Source: an uncultured Clostridia bacterium
GTDB taxonomy: Bacteria; Bacillota; Clostridia; Christensenellales; Borkfalkiaceae
Assembly (NCBI GenBank): GCA_958419945.1
Contig: CATZIC010000043.1
Location: forward strand, 1 to 17,764
Direction: 5' to 3'
Length of the DNA: 17,764 bases
Shown: positions 1-6,448 of the stretch, in pieces
Layout: every line of letters begins with the position of its first letter
Numbering within the stretch: the first letter of the stretch is position 1
Made by a program: the position numbers and the translations under genes
Notes under the pieces: model-generated
Database searches by the model: none
What the model was told of the DNA's origin: nothing
Seen by the model: the letters and a program-made list of their open reading frames with translations, nothing else

Positions 1-391
1 GGGTCAGAGTTGCCTCCATTGCCCAATATTCCTCACTGCTGCCTCCCGTAGGAGTCTGGACCGTGTCTCAGTTCCAATGTGGCCGATCACCCTCTCAGGT
101 CGGCTACCCATCGTCGACTTGGTGGGCCGTTACCTCACCAACTATCTAATGGGACGCGAGCTCATCTCTATCCGATAAATCTTTCATCCAACTGCGATGC
201 CGCAAAAGGATTATATGCGGTATTAGCACAAATTTCTCTGTGTTATTCCCCAGATAGAGGCAGATTGCTCACGCGTTACTCACCCGTCCGCTACTTTCAT
301 AGAGGAGCAAGCCCCTCTAATCACGTTCAACTTGCATGTGTTAAGCACGCCGCCAGCGTTCGTCCTGAGCCAGAATCAAACTCTTAAGTTT
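1..391 (-). rRNA. 16S ribosomal RNA, 5' portion (truncated by window edge)
   Basis: The minus strand carries the universal 5' region of 16S rRNA. AGAGTTTGATTCTGGCTCAG is read from 384 down to 365, followed by GACGAACGCTGGCGGCGTGC. Near the window edge lies ACTCCTACGGGAGGCAGCAG, the conserved block around E. coli position 350. The 5' end is placed at about 391 by analogy with E. coli, where the AGAG motif begins at nucleotide 8. Only about 390 nt are present; the rest of the gene, and probably 23S and 5S, lie beyond the left edge. The sequence is of clostridial type by eye. Open reading frames across this block are shadows of the rRNA. Confidence 0.97.
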
Positions 392-405
392 AATTTCATA
401 AAGCC

Positions 406-423
406 GCACTTATTGCTAAGTGC
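406..423 (-). other. Leader hairpin just upstream of 16S
   Basis: A perfect 7-bp stem (GCACTTA / TAAGTGC) closes a 4-nt loop 15 nt upstream of the 16S 5' end. On the transcribed strand the loop reads GCAA, a stable GNRA tetraloop. It probably belongs to the pre-rRNA leader, where such stems guide processing or folding. The role is inferred; the structure is direct. Confidence 0.55.
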
Positions 424-567
424 AACTGCTCTAACGTTTTTTGTTATTGCTGACTGTTTTTTTGGTACATATAATATATACTCAAATTAATTGACAGAAA
501 CTTTTTCATCAAAATTGTATTTGAATCAATTCATTTCCTTCTATTCAGTTTTTAATCTACAAATAGC

Positions 568-582
568 TGAGCAATCTGCTCA
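568..582 (-). other. Second leader hairpin of the rRNA transcript
   Basis: TGAGCA ATC TGCTCA is a perfect 6-bp stem with a 3-nt loop, lying about 25 nt downstream of the predicted P2 start site. It would be near the 5' end of the pre-rRNA. I did not recognise a boxA antitermination sequence in the leader. Confidence 0.4.
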
Positions 583-613
583 ACGAGTGCTGTTTTTCGA
601 TGACAGCCTATTC

Positions 614-642
614 ATATTACCATAAGTGTTTTATTATGTCAA
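614..642 (-). promoter_or_regulatory. rRNA promoter P2
   Basis: On the minus strand a consensus -35 TTGACA (642-637) is followed by a 17-nt spacer and a -10 TAATAT (619-614). Transcription would begin near 607, giving a leader of about 215 nt before the 16S 5' end. A series of A-tracts lies immediately upstream (646-694). It is the closest consensus promoter to the 16S gene and points toward it. Confidence 0.8.
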
Positions 643-645
643 CTG

Positions 646-694
646 TTTTTCAATTATTTTTGAAGTTTTTTTAAAACTTTTTTTGAAGTTTTTT
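646..694 (-). promoter_or_regulatory. Phased A-tracts upstream of rRNA promoter P2 (UP element / bend)
   Basis: On the plus strand five T-runs lie at 646-650, 657-661, 666-672, 678-684 and 689-694, with centres 10 to 12 bp apart. On the transcribed strand these are A-tracts in helical phase directly upstream of the P2 -35 box. This is the arrangement expected of an UP element bound by the RNA polymerase alpha C-terminal domain, and of intrinsically curved DNA. Function is inferred from family knowledge of rRNA promoters. Confidence 0.6.
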
Positions 695-769
695 CAAACC
701 CTCAAAAACATTGTTTCGCAAGCCTTTTTAAGACTCACGCAGCCGACCGCTTGGGCAACATGTGCGTTT

Positions 770-798
770 ATTAAACTACATTTTCGAACTTTTGTCAA
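770..798 (-). promoter_or_regulatory. rRNA promoter P1
   Basis: A second minus-strand promoter has -35 TTGACA (798-793), a 17-nt spacer and -10 TTTAAT (775-770). It lies 156 bp upstream of P2, forming the tandem arrangement common for rRNA operons. T-runs at 802-807, 815-819, 823-829, 832-839 and 841-847 form another A-tract block upstream, less regularly spaced than that of P2. Confidence 0.7.
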
Positions 799-847
799 CT
801 ATTTTTTCGAGATATTTTTATATTTTTTTACTTTTTTTTCTTTTTTT

Positions 848-1356
848 GAGTTACACACAATATCTTGTGGTGTTTACTTGAAAAAAGCACAAGAACAAAG
901 AGTTTTTGCTGCCTTTAAATTCACTGAATCTGTCGTTTTTAGTAGAAATGCACCGCCGGTCGTTGCTTTTGGGAATCATTTTCGGTTCGTAACTTCTATA
1001 CTCCCCGTTCATTTTAGCCCTGCGTTTTGTCATTACTTTTACTTCTAAAAACTTTATGCGTCTCGTCTTGTGTTTTTCTTTTGTTGTTTGGTCCCGATTT
1101 CTCCTATGGCGCTCCTCTACGCACGCACGTGCGTGCGCACGCTATGCGTGTATATAATGTTTTCTGTGGTTGCTTGCAACAAGTCAAAAATGAAAAAGAT
1201 CGAAAGCGAGAACCGCTCGAAAACATTTTTCCGCAGTTTACGCCTTATCTAAACAATAACCATTTTGTAAAGTCATAATTAGCATTATAAGTTTTCATTT
1301 GCAATCAGATAACGTTAAAATATCCCCTCGTTTCTTTATAACAATTACCCAAATGT
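848..1356. other. Gene-free intergenic DNA
   Basis: I see no credible gene here. Several reading frames cross it on both strands, but their translations are low-complexity, lack ribosome binding sites and resemble no family. It contains an alternating purine-pyrimidine palindrome (1118-1156) and otherwise AT-rich sequence between the rRNA promoters and the promoter of the HTH gene. Confidence 0.6.
1118..1156. repeat. Alternating purine-pyrimidine tract with 18-bp perfect palindrome
   Basis: Positions 1120-1137 form a perfect 18-bp palindrome, CGCACGCAC / GTGCGTGCG. The surrounding sequence alternates pyrimidine and purine without a break from 1118 to 1142, and again from 1143 to 1156 after one phase slip. 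Such GT/CG-rich alternating DNA is the classic substrate for Z-DNA under negative supercoiling. The palindrome could also extrude as a cruciform. It sits about 320 bp upstream of rRNA promoter P1. Confidence 0.6.
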
Positions 1357-1385
1357 TTTACAAAGATCAGCGAATTGTGTACAAT
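1357..1385 (+). promoter_or_regulatory. Promoter of the HTH regulator gene
   Basis: -35 TTTACA (1357-1362), a 17-nt spacer and -10 TACAAT (1380-1385) precede the HTH gene, with a start site expected near 1392. The -10 lies inside a near-palindrome, ATTGTGTACAAT (1374-1385), which could be an operator, perhaps for autoregulation. Confidence 0.6.
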
Positions 1386-1409
1386 AGAATTGTAAAAAAG
1401 CTCACGAGG

Positions 1410-1432
1410 ATAATCTAACCACAGGTTATTAT
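1410..1432 (+). promoter_or_regulatory. Inverted repeat in the leader of the HTH gene
   Basis: ATAAT, two unpaired bases, AACC, a 3-nt loop, GGTT and ATTAT form an interrupted inverted repeat in the 5' leader, ending 11 nt before the start codon. It could be an operator for the HTH protein or an RNA hairpin limiting access to the weak AGGG ribosome binding site at 1433-1436. Either role is inference. Confidence 0.4.
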
Positions 1433-1443
1433 AGGGTAAACAC

Positions 1444-1764
1444 ATGTTAGATTTATTGAACAACAAAGAAATATACGATAAGGTGGACGCTTTGCGCTTG
1501 GCAAAGGGCTGGACTATTTACGAACTTGCAAAAAATGCGGGCGTTGCGCCAACCACGATATATAATTGGCGGGACAGACTGTCTTCGCCCACTCTGTCAT
1601 TGTTGGATGCGGTTTGTTCTGCGTTTGAAATTTCAGTAATAGATTTTCTTTCGGACGGCAGCGAATTTGCCCTTTCCGAAGAGCAAAAAGAAGTCATGCG
1701 GTTATGGACCAACTTGTCAAGCGAACAAAAAAAGTCCATTATAAATCTTATGAAATCAATGTAA
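1444..1764 (+). CDS. Small helix-turn-helix (Cro/CI-type) transcriptional regulator
   Basis: This 106-residue protein has an XRE-type HTH over roughly residues 9-65. The recognition region reads ELAKNAGVAPTTIYNWRD, followed by the usual conserved segment SSPTLSLLDAVCSAFEI. The C-terminal 35 residues are acidic and charged, with the pattern LSEEQKEVMRLWTNLSSEQK common in HTH_3 proteins. It probably acts as a DNA-binding repressor; its targets are unknown. A promoter (1357-1385) and a rho-independent terminator (1784-1807) bracket it, so it is a single-gene unit. The ribosome binding site is weak. The following minus-strand gene is convergent and probably unrelated. Confidence 0.85.
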   Translation: MLDLLNNKEIYDKVDALRLAKGWTIYELAKNAGVAPTTIYNWRDRLSSPTLSLLDAVCSAFEISVIDFLSDGSEFALSEEQKEVMRLWTNLSSEQKKSIINLMKSM

Positions 1765-1783
1765 TCAATCGGTTATATTATGT

Positions 1784-1807
1784 CCGAACTGCGGTTCGGG
1801 CTTTTTT
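1784..1807 (+). terminator. Terminator of the HTH gene
   Basis: CCGAAC TGCG GTTCGG forms a 6-bp stem followed by GC and six T residues, 20 nt after the HTH stop codon. Confidence 0.85.
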
Positions 1808-1861
1808 ACGCCAACGAATTACAAATTGAGCTATTTTGCTATATCAATATTATAAAAGATT

Positions 1862-1893
1862 CTAAAAAAAGCGGGGCGGTTAAGCCTCGCTTT
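1862..1893 (-). terminator. Terminator of the lipoprotein gene
   Basis: AAAGCGGGGC / GCCTCGCTTT pairs over 10 bp with one G-T wobble around a 6-nt loop. Read on the minus strand it is followed by a T-run (plus-strand A residues 1864-1870). It ends the convergent gene at 1921. Confidence 0.75.
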
Positions 1894-1920
1894 AAATTTT
1901 GCGTTCAGATATGGGAAAGG

Positions 1921-2613
1921 TCAGGAAATGAAATATTCGTACGTAAAGTCGGTTACCTCTCTGTAAAGTTGCACGGAGCCGACTTGCAGACTGACAGTAG
2001 GCACGGTCAGGCACTCTTCGTCGATATCGTCGAACTTATAATCGGAATATTCCAAGGTTTTCGTGCCGTTACTATCCGTCATAGAGAATTTGACGAGATT
2101 GCTCGTTTCGTCCTCGAAATAGAAAGTGTAGTTGGCGTTTTCATAGGAAATATCGCTTTTGGTACAAGTCTTGCCGTTATAATCCACCTTTTCACCTTCG
2201 GTAAACATTGTCAAAAGTCCGCCCGAAGTAATGTACATGGTGTATTTGTACATGAAATTTTTGTCGTAAGTTACGTCAACCTGTTCGGTCTTTTTGAATT
2301 CGCCGCACCAAAGCCCGCCTTTCTTACTTTCGCAAATTTCATAAAAAGTATCGTCGACGAAAATTTGCCTGTAAGCTAAATCTTCGTTATTGAATCCGTT
2401 GATGGAAAATCTGTATGCGTACTCGTCATTTTTCTTGTAGCAAGAAATATATATGGGCTGTTCCGAAGAGGAATCCGTATATATTACGTTAAAAGAATAC
2501 TCCTTCGTTGCACTCAATTTTTTGTTGTAATCGAGGGCTGCCGTGCTTGAGCAGGAAACCGCCGTAAAAAGAAAAATTACAACTGCCAATAAAATAATTC
2601 CGTATTTTTTCAT
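1921..2613 (-). CDS. Predicted lipoprotein of unknown function
   Basis: The 230-residue protein begins with a lysine pair, a hydrophobic stretch of about 15 residues and a lipobox-like TAVSC with the lipidation cysteine at residue 21. It is therefore probably exported and anchored to the outer face of the membrane. The mature part is polar and rich in Tyr, Asp, Glu and Thr. It alternates short beta-like segments, reminiscent of small extracytoplasmic lipoproteins of Clostridia. I do not recognise a family. The ATG at 2613 is preceded by TAGGAG at good spacing. A copy of the intergenic repeat (2640-2662) separates it from mnmA upstream; cotranscription with mnmA is possible but unproven. Confidence 0.75.
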   Translation of the reverse strand: MKKYGIILLAVVIFLFTAVSCSSTAALDYNKKLSATKEYSFNVIYTDSSSEQPIYISCYKKNDEYAYRFSINGFNNEDLAYRQIFVDDTFYEICESKKGGLWCGEFKKTEQVDVTYDKNFMYKYTMYITSGGLLTMFTEGEKVDYNGKTCTKSDISYENANYTFYFEDETSNLVKFSMTDSNGTKTLEYSDYKFDDIDEECLTVPTVSLQVGSVQLYREVTDFTYEYFIS

Positions 2614-2639
2614 ATAAACTCCTATTGAAAATAGCTAAT

Positions 2640-2662
2640 AACGGGCTTATAGCCCCACTTTT
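2640..2662 (+). repeat. Intergenic palindromic repeat, copy R1
   Basis: This copy has core GGGCTTATAGCCC (a 5-bp stem GGGCT/AGCCC around TAT) preceded by AAC and followed by CACTTTT. It lies between mnmA and the lipoprotein gene, 27 nt upstream of the latter's start codon. It is the reference copy for the family. Confidence 0.8.
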
Positions 2663-2678
2663 ATTGTTTTCAGTAGTA

Positions 2679-3740
2679 TTATGTTTCCGAATCGGTCAAA
2701 GCTTGCGTTGAGATGATTTTTCCGCCGCCCAAGCAGATATCCCCGTCGTAAAACACGGCGTATTGCCCTACGGTAACCGCCCTTTCACATTCTTCAAGCG
2801 TTACTTTGGCAATGCCGTTTTCAAGACTTACCATAGCCGGCTTTTCGGTAGTGCGGTAGCGGGTTTTTACGGTGCATTTAAACGGGTTTGTCGCGGGGGG
2901 TGTAATGAAATTAATATCGCTAGCACAAAAAGTCTTAACCATTAAAGCTTTTTCGGAACCGTGCGAAACGTACAAAGTGTTTGTTTTTCCGTCCTTTCCG
3001 ACGACGAACCAACGGCCGTCCTCACCGCTTTTACCGCCGAGATCAAGCCCCTTTCTTTGACCTAAGGTGTATCGGAAAAGTCCTTTGTGAACGCCTACAA
3101 CCTCGCCATGGTCGGTTACGATAGGGCCTTTTGTTGTGGGAATATGGTCGCTTAAAAAGTCGGAAAATCTTCTTCCCGCCACGATGCAAACGTCAGAACT
3201 GTCCTTTTTGTGGGCAGTGGGAATATTGTTTTCTTCGGCGATTTTGCGAACTTCTTCCTTGGTTAGACCGTAAAGCGGAAACAAAGTTTTTTCAAGAGCG
3301 GAAAGCGGAACTCTGTTCAAAAAATAGGTTTGGTCCTTTTTTTCGTCCGCAGCCTTCATAAGATAGGTTTTTCCGTCTATTTGCTTTACGGAACAATAAT
3401 GTCCGGTCGCAACAAAGTCGCAGCCGAGCGCGGCCGCCCTTTCTAAAAGTGCGCCGAACTTTATGTATTGGTTGCAAAGAACGCAAATGTTGGGGGTATT
3501 GCCCATTGCGTATTCTTCCAAAAACGGAGTAAAAACCTTTTCGTTAAACAGTTCTTTGAAGTCAGCGACGTAATATTTTATGCCTAAACGATTGCAAACC
3601 GCATCAAGGTCAGCGAGGTTTTCTTTCTCCCCCGTAACCGTAAAATGAAGCCCTATAACTTCGTATCCCTGAGTTTGTAAAATGTACGCCGCAACGGAAC
3701 TGTCAACGCCGCCGCTCATACCAACTAAAACCTTTTTCAT
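2679..3740 (-). CDS. mnmA: tRNA-specific 2-thiouridylase MnmA
   Basis: MnmA thiolates U34 of the Lys, Glu and Gln tRNAs, using ATP and persulfide sulfur. The 353-residue protein starts with the PP-loop ATP-binding motif SGGVDSS (residues 9-15). It has the tRNA-binding and catalytic segment CVLCNQYIKFG, with Cys89 at the position of the catalytic cysteine. TGHY follows at 112-115, and the second catalytic cysteine is Cys185 within SSDVCIV. The C-terminal third is the usual beta-barrel (GLRYTLGQRKG-like segment near residue 225, read here as FRYTLGQRKG). Length is typical. Cys86, three residues before Cys89, makes an extra CxxC. A consensus promoter (3761-3789) gives a very short leader of about 14 nt. 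Confidence 0.95.
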   Translation of the reverse strand: MKKVLVGMSGGVDSSVAAYILQTQGYEVIGLHFTVTGEKENLADLDAVCNRLGIKYYVADFKELFNEKVFTPFLEEYAMGNTPNICVLCNQYIKFGALLERAAALGCDFVATGHYCSVKQIDGKTYLMKAADEKKDQTYFLNRVPLSALEKTLFPLYGLTKEEVRKIAEENNIPTAHKKDSSDVCIVAGRRFSDFLSDHIPTTKGPIVTDHGEVVGVHKGLFRYTLGQRKGLDLGGKSGEDGRWFVVGKDGKTNTLYVSHGSEKALMVKTFCASDINFITPPATNPFKCTVKTRYRTTEKPAMVSLENGIAKVTLEECERAVTVGQYAVFYDGDICLGGGKIISTQALTDSET

Positions 3741-3760
3741 TTCGCCACGTTTTTTTATTT

Positions 3761-3789
3761 ATTTTATCTTTTAGCCCGCTTTTTGTCAA
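3761..3789 (-). promoter_or_regulatory. Promoter of mnmA
   Basis: On the minus strand -35 TTGACA (3789-3784), a 17-nt spacer and -10 TAAAAT (3766-3761) lead to a start near 3754, only about 14 nt before the ATG at 3740. The ribosome binding site in this short leader is weak (GTGGCG). Confidence 0.75.
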
Positions 3790-3860
3790 TAATTTTTTGG
3801 CGGCTCCTAGCAAAACCTAAACGTTTGCGACAAATTTTGAACCTTTTGTTTTGTGCCTAT

Positions 3861-3889
3861 TTGACACGGAAGTGTTTTAGTGATAGAAT
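3861..3889 (+). promoter_or_regulatory. Promoter of the tRNA-Arg gene
   Basis: -35 TTGACA (3861-3866), a 17-nt spacer and -10 TAGAAT (3884-3889) point to a start near 3896, about 90 nt before the tRNA. The leader contains a small hairpin, AGTAG TTTCAC CTACT (3960-3975), just before the mature 5' end. Confidence 0.8.
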
Positions 3890-3984
3890 ATGTAGGCGAG
3901 CTGTGAGGAATAGTTTGCGACTTTACCGCAGCATTTTGTTGCTAAAATAATTAGTGGTGAGTAGTTTCACCTACTTTAAAATAC

Positions 3985-4061
3985 GTGCCTGTAGCGCAAT
4001 TGGATAGAGTAACAGCCTCCGACGCTGTAGGTTCCGGGTTCGATTCCCGGCAGGCACACCA
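3985..4061 (+). tRNA. tRNA-Arg (anticodon CCG), with encoded CCA
   Basis: The acceptor stem GTGCCTG/CAGGCAC pairs over 7 bp. The D loop reads AATTGGATA, and the anticodon stem ACAGC/GCTGT encloses loop CTCCGAC. The T arm is CCGGG TTCGATT CCCGG, and discriminator A plus CCA ends at 4061. Anticodon CCG reads the arginine codon CGG. The D stem has one mismatch (G12-A23 by standard numbering). The gene has its own promoter and terminator. A reading frame across it is the familiar spurious translation of tRNA-Arg. Confidence 0.96.
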
Positions 4062-4066
4062 AAACC

Positions 4067-4097
4067 AGCGGTCAGACGAAAGTCCGGCCGCTTTTTT
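4067..4097 (+). terminator. Terminator of the tRNA-Arg gene
   Basis: AGCGG ... CCGCT forms the outer stem, with an inner GAC GAAA GTC hairpin and an internal loop between them, followed by six T residues. It starts 6 nt after the tRNA CCA end. Confidence 0.85.
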
Positions 4098-4191
4098 GCA
4101 GTGTTCCGCTGTCGGTCCGGAGAAAGCGGTTTGTTCGCGCGAGGGCGAAGCCCGACACTCAACCGAGAGGCCCCCTTTAGGGGTATCGGTT
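4098..4191. other. GC-rich structured stretch between the two tRNA 3' copies
   Basis: This stretch is clearly more GC-rich than the AT-rich DNA on either side. It can fold locally: AACCGA (4161-4166) pairs with TCGGTT (4186-4191) around an inner CCCC TTTA GGGG stem. No gene is recognised. It may be the remains of an integrated element or of a second tRNA locus. Confidence 0.4.
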
Positions 4192-4211
4192 GATTCCCGG
4201 CAGGCACGCCA
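4192..4211 (+). repeat. Partial duplicate of the tRNA-Arg 3' end (att-like)
   Basis: GATTCCCGGCAGGCAC (4192-4207) repeats tRNA positions 4042-4057 exactly and continues as GCCA where the tRNA has ACCA. Only the 3' half of the T arm, the acceptor 3' strand and a CCA-like end are present, so this is not a second tRNA. Duplicated tRNA 3' ends are the usual scar of integration by tyrosine recombinases at tRNA genes. No integrase gene is visible in the window. Confidence 0.65.
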
Positions 4212-4324
4212 GTAAAGCCGACATTTTTTAAAAATTTAAGATGCAGGCTTTTTATAATCCAAAAAATATGTTATAATAATGTTATAATAGTTGAGTAAGT
4301 TTTTAGATGGAAATTTATTTGAAT

Positions 4325-4330
4325 AGGTGG
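4325..4330 (+). promoter_or_regulatory. Ribosome binding site fixing the start of the large HNH gene
   Basis: AGGTGG lies 6 nt before the ATG at 4337. The upstream in-frame ATG at 4307 has no comparable site, so 4337 is preferred. Confidence 0.6.
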
Positions 4331-4336
4331 AAAAAA

Positions 4337-6037
4337 ATGATAGATGTTTTTGAAAAAGAAGTTGAGTGTACTTATAAAGGTGAAACATATTCAGTACGGG
4401 ATAACGGAGCAGTATTACGTCATCCTCACGCCGGAAAGAAGCCTCGCCCCACAGACAATGTCTGGACATTTGGAAAATACAATTCTAAAACCGGTTATGC
4501 TGAAATCGCGGGCGAACGTGTACATAGAATTGTAGCCACAGCCTTTCATGGGGTTGCACCTTCATCACAACATGTTGTTGATCACATAGATACAAATCGT
4601 AGAAATAACCGTCCTGAAAATTTAAGGTGGATTACTAAACTCGAAAACATTTTACTAAATCCCATTACTGCCAAGAAAATTGTATTGGCGTGTGGTAGTA
4701 TTGAAGAATTTTTGAAAGATCCTTCAAAACTGCGACAAAGCTATGTTGATAGAGATTTTGAATGGATGCGTGCAGTCAGCAAAGAAGAAGCGGCCATAAG
4801 TTTGGATCGAATGCTAAGTTGGGCAAAAAGTGATAAACTCTCTTCAGGTGGCTCATTAGGCGAATGGATATTTAGAAGACATTTGCCTGAAAAAACTTTA
4901 AAGCCTGTAAAAGAATCAATAGAGATTACAAATGAAACATTGAATATTGCTTTTGATGAAATAGTGGCGAAGAAGCAAGTAAAGCATAAACCAAAGCACG
5001 TACCTATATCAAAAAGTAATCCATTTAATTTTCCAAGACCTAATGAATCGGATTTGGGCAAAGCGGTAACAATGTACAGAACAATGAGCGAATTGTTTGG
5101 TTTACTAAAAACGCAACTTGAGTTAGATAAAAAATTGAAGTTGCCAAATCTTATACTACCAACAGCAGGGAAAGGCATAGTCGTCAAAGAGGCTTGGATT
5201 GAAGAATTTATAGTAAGTGAATATTGCCACGAAGGGAAAGCACGTACTCCAAAATCCATAATCTTGCATTGCAAAGATAGTTATGTTGCACTACTAATAC
5301 GCATGAAATCAAGCGCAGAAGATAAGGAAATAGCAAGGTTAATGGACGCAGGGTTTAATATAGTCGAAATTGATTTGTCCTGGGCCAAAAATGGTGTTAC
5401 CAAAGAAGAAATGAAATATTTGTTGCAAACGGATATTTCCAAAAAGAGATGGATACATCACGAACAAATCTTAAAAGCAAAAGCAAAATTGCAGGAGATT
5501 TGCGAACCTATAGGCGGTTCAGGACAAGGTGTGCTTCACTCTTATTTCGCGTGTCCGATTACATCCAATAGCGTTGAAGATATAGACTGTTGGTATTGCG
5601 ACTATCGTATTGATAATGAAACTATTATTGATGGTAGAACATGTAATTGTGGTCAGTGCTTTGGAAAATCTGGAATTAAAACATATCAAGATCTCTTATC
5701 TATAATCAATGTAGAAAAAGTGAATGAGTTGATAGTTGGTATTACCTATAACAAAAACGGCAAAATTGTCATAAAAACGTTTGATAAAGAAGTACATCTC
5801 CCTGGTAAAACATTATTTCAATTATGGGACGAAAGTAATGGTGGAGAAATAATAGCGCACAATATTTATAGTGATTGGTATGTTTTAATTGAAGAAGATC
5901 CCAAAACGAGTTTAGATAACACTGGTCATGTCTATGGAAAATTAAGCAGAAGCATCGAAGAATTGAAAACTTGCACTACACGCCCTATTTTTAGTTTTGA
6001 TAGTTGTTGTTGGAAAGAAGTTAAAAAATATAAGTAA
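4337..6037 (+). CDS. Large orphan HNH-domain protein (putative nuclease)
   Basis: The protein is 566 residues from 4337 (576 if 4307 is used). Residues 60-102 hold an HNH_3-type module: RVHRIVATAFHG, then VVDHIDTNRRNN and RPENLRWIT, with His83, Asn90/91 and Asn95 in the usual positions. A NUMOD4-like segment precedes it (YSVRDNGAVLRHP). Residues about 280-380 form a mixed alpha/beta stretch, with strands ending in FNIVEIDLSW and then KKRWIHHE. I suspect a second nuclease-like fold resembling CoiA-type proteins, but this is weak. A Cys cluster follows (Cys406, 418, 421, 436, 438, 441), probably binding zinc. The rest is unrecognised. Codons look more AT-rich than in neighbours, and the gene sits alone between a tRNA and a strong terminator. 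It is plausibly acquired and could be defensive; that role is inference. Confidence 0.8.
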   Translation: MIDVFEKEVECTYKGETYSVRDNGAVLRHPHAGKKPRPTDNVWTFGKYNSKTGYAEIAGERVHRIVATAFHGVAPSSQHVVDHIDTNRRNNRPENLRWITKLENILLNPITAKKIVLACGSIEEFLKDPSKLRQSYVDRDFEWMRAVSKEEAAISLDRMLSWAKSDKLSSGGSLGEWIFRRHLPEKTLKPVKESIEITNETLNIAFDEIVAKKQVKHKPKHVPISKSNPFNFPRPNESDLGKAVTMYRTMSELFGLLKTQLELDKKLKLPNLILPTAGKGIVVKEAWIEEFIVSEYCHEGKARTPKSIILHCKDSYVALLIRMKSSAEDKEIARLMDAGFNIVEIDLSWAKNGVTKEEMKYLLQTDISKKRWIHHEQILKAKAKLQEICEPIGGSGQGVLHSYFACPITSNSVEDIDCWYCDYRIDNETIIDGRTCNCGQCFGKSGIKTYQDLLSIINVEKVNELIVGITYNKNGKIVIKTFDKEVHLPGKTLFQLWDESNGGEIIAHNIYSDWYVLIEEDPKTSLDNTGHVYGKLSRSIEELKTCTTRPIFSFDSCCWKEVKKYK

Positions 6038-6045
6038 TAAAATAT

Positions 6046-6075
6046 GGCGGGCAGAAAATTCTGCCCGCCTTGCTT
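6046..6075 (+). terminator. Terminator of the large HNH gene
   Basis: GGCGGGCAGAA pairs perfectly with TTCTGCCCGCC around two bases (6046-6069), followed by a T-rich stretch. It may also stop transcription arriving on the minus strand. Confidence 0.8.
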
Positions 6076-6104
6076 TTTGTCTTATAAATTTAATGATAGT
6101 TTTC

Positions 6105-6416
6105 TTATTCTGCATGTTTAAAAATTGTATTGAAAATTTCCCTTGCTTTTTCAAAATCACGATAGCGGATAAAAACCTTTCGAGCACCCGCTCTGCCGGC
6201 ATTGGCGTGAGATATAAGACCGCTTTCGTAAAAGGGTATACCGACCACCTCGATTTTATTTTCCTGCAACGAAAAAGAAAGCATTTCAAAATTAGGCGCA
6301 GATAGATTTACAAAAAAACAAAAATCTCCCGGGCGCACATCACGTAATTTTTTGTTTCTGCACGACGGAGAGCAGCTGTCTAACGTCAGCAAATTACATT
6401 TTTCACAAAACAGCAT
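6105..6416 (-). CDS. Small Cys-rich protein with DUF2007-like C-terminal part
   Basis: The 103-residue protein begins with four cysteines (4, 7, 15, 19) in a CxxC...CxxxC pattern that could bind zinc. The second half, VVGIPFYESGLIS ... KVFIRYRDFEKAREI, resembles the DUF2007 'signal transducing' fold, in which a short alpha/beta domain ends in a DLEKAREIL-like helix. Function is unknown. It follows the pyridoxamine-oxidase-like gene by 32 nt on the same strand, so the two are likely cotranscribed. The ribosome binding site is weak (AGGG about 9 nt before ATG). Confidence 0.7.
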   Translation of the reverse strand: MLFCEKCNLLTLDSCSPSCRNKKLRDVRPGDFCFFVNLSAPNFEMLSFSLQENKIEVVGIPFYESGLISHANAGRAGARKVFIRYRDFEKAREIFNTIFKHAE

Positions 6417-6448
6417 TTAATTTTGCCCTATTTTATATCGTTAATTAT

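Noticed and set aside
79..387. Open reading frame across the 16S region
   Set aside because: It is the antisense of 16S rRNA, which is unmistakable here.
626..1278. Reading frames in the DNA upstream of 16S
   Set aside because: Low-complexity translations from T-rich promoter DNA, no ribosome binding sites, and they overlap the rRNA promoters.
1780..2379. 199-residue plus-strand frame opposite the lipoprotein gene
   Set aside because: It begins inside a terminator and is the antisense shadow of a protein with a clear signal peptide and ribosome binding site.
2640..2662. Intergenic repeats as ordinary rho-independent terminators
   Set aside because: The T-run follows the hairpin on the plus strand, while most copies lie beside minus-strand genes. 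The stem is only 4-5 bp and fails in two copies. Genuine terminators nearby are much stronger.
4162..4211. A second tRNA gene
   Set aside because: Only the 3' half of the T arm and the acceptor strand are present; no anticodon arm, D arm or 5' acceptor can be built.
3971..4215. Reading frames across the tRNA on both strands
   Set aside because: These are the common spurious translations of a tRNA-Arg gene (MPVAQLDRVTASDAVG-type).
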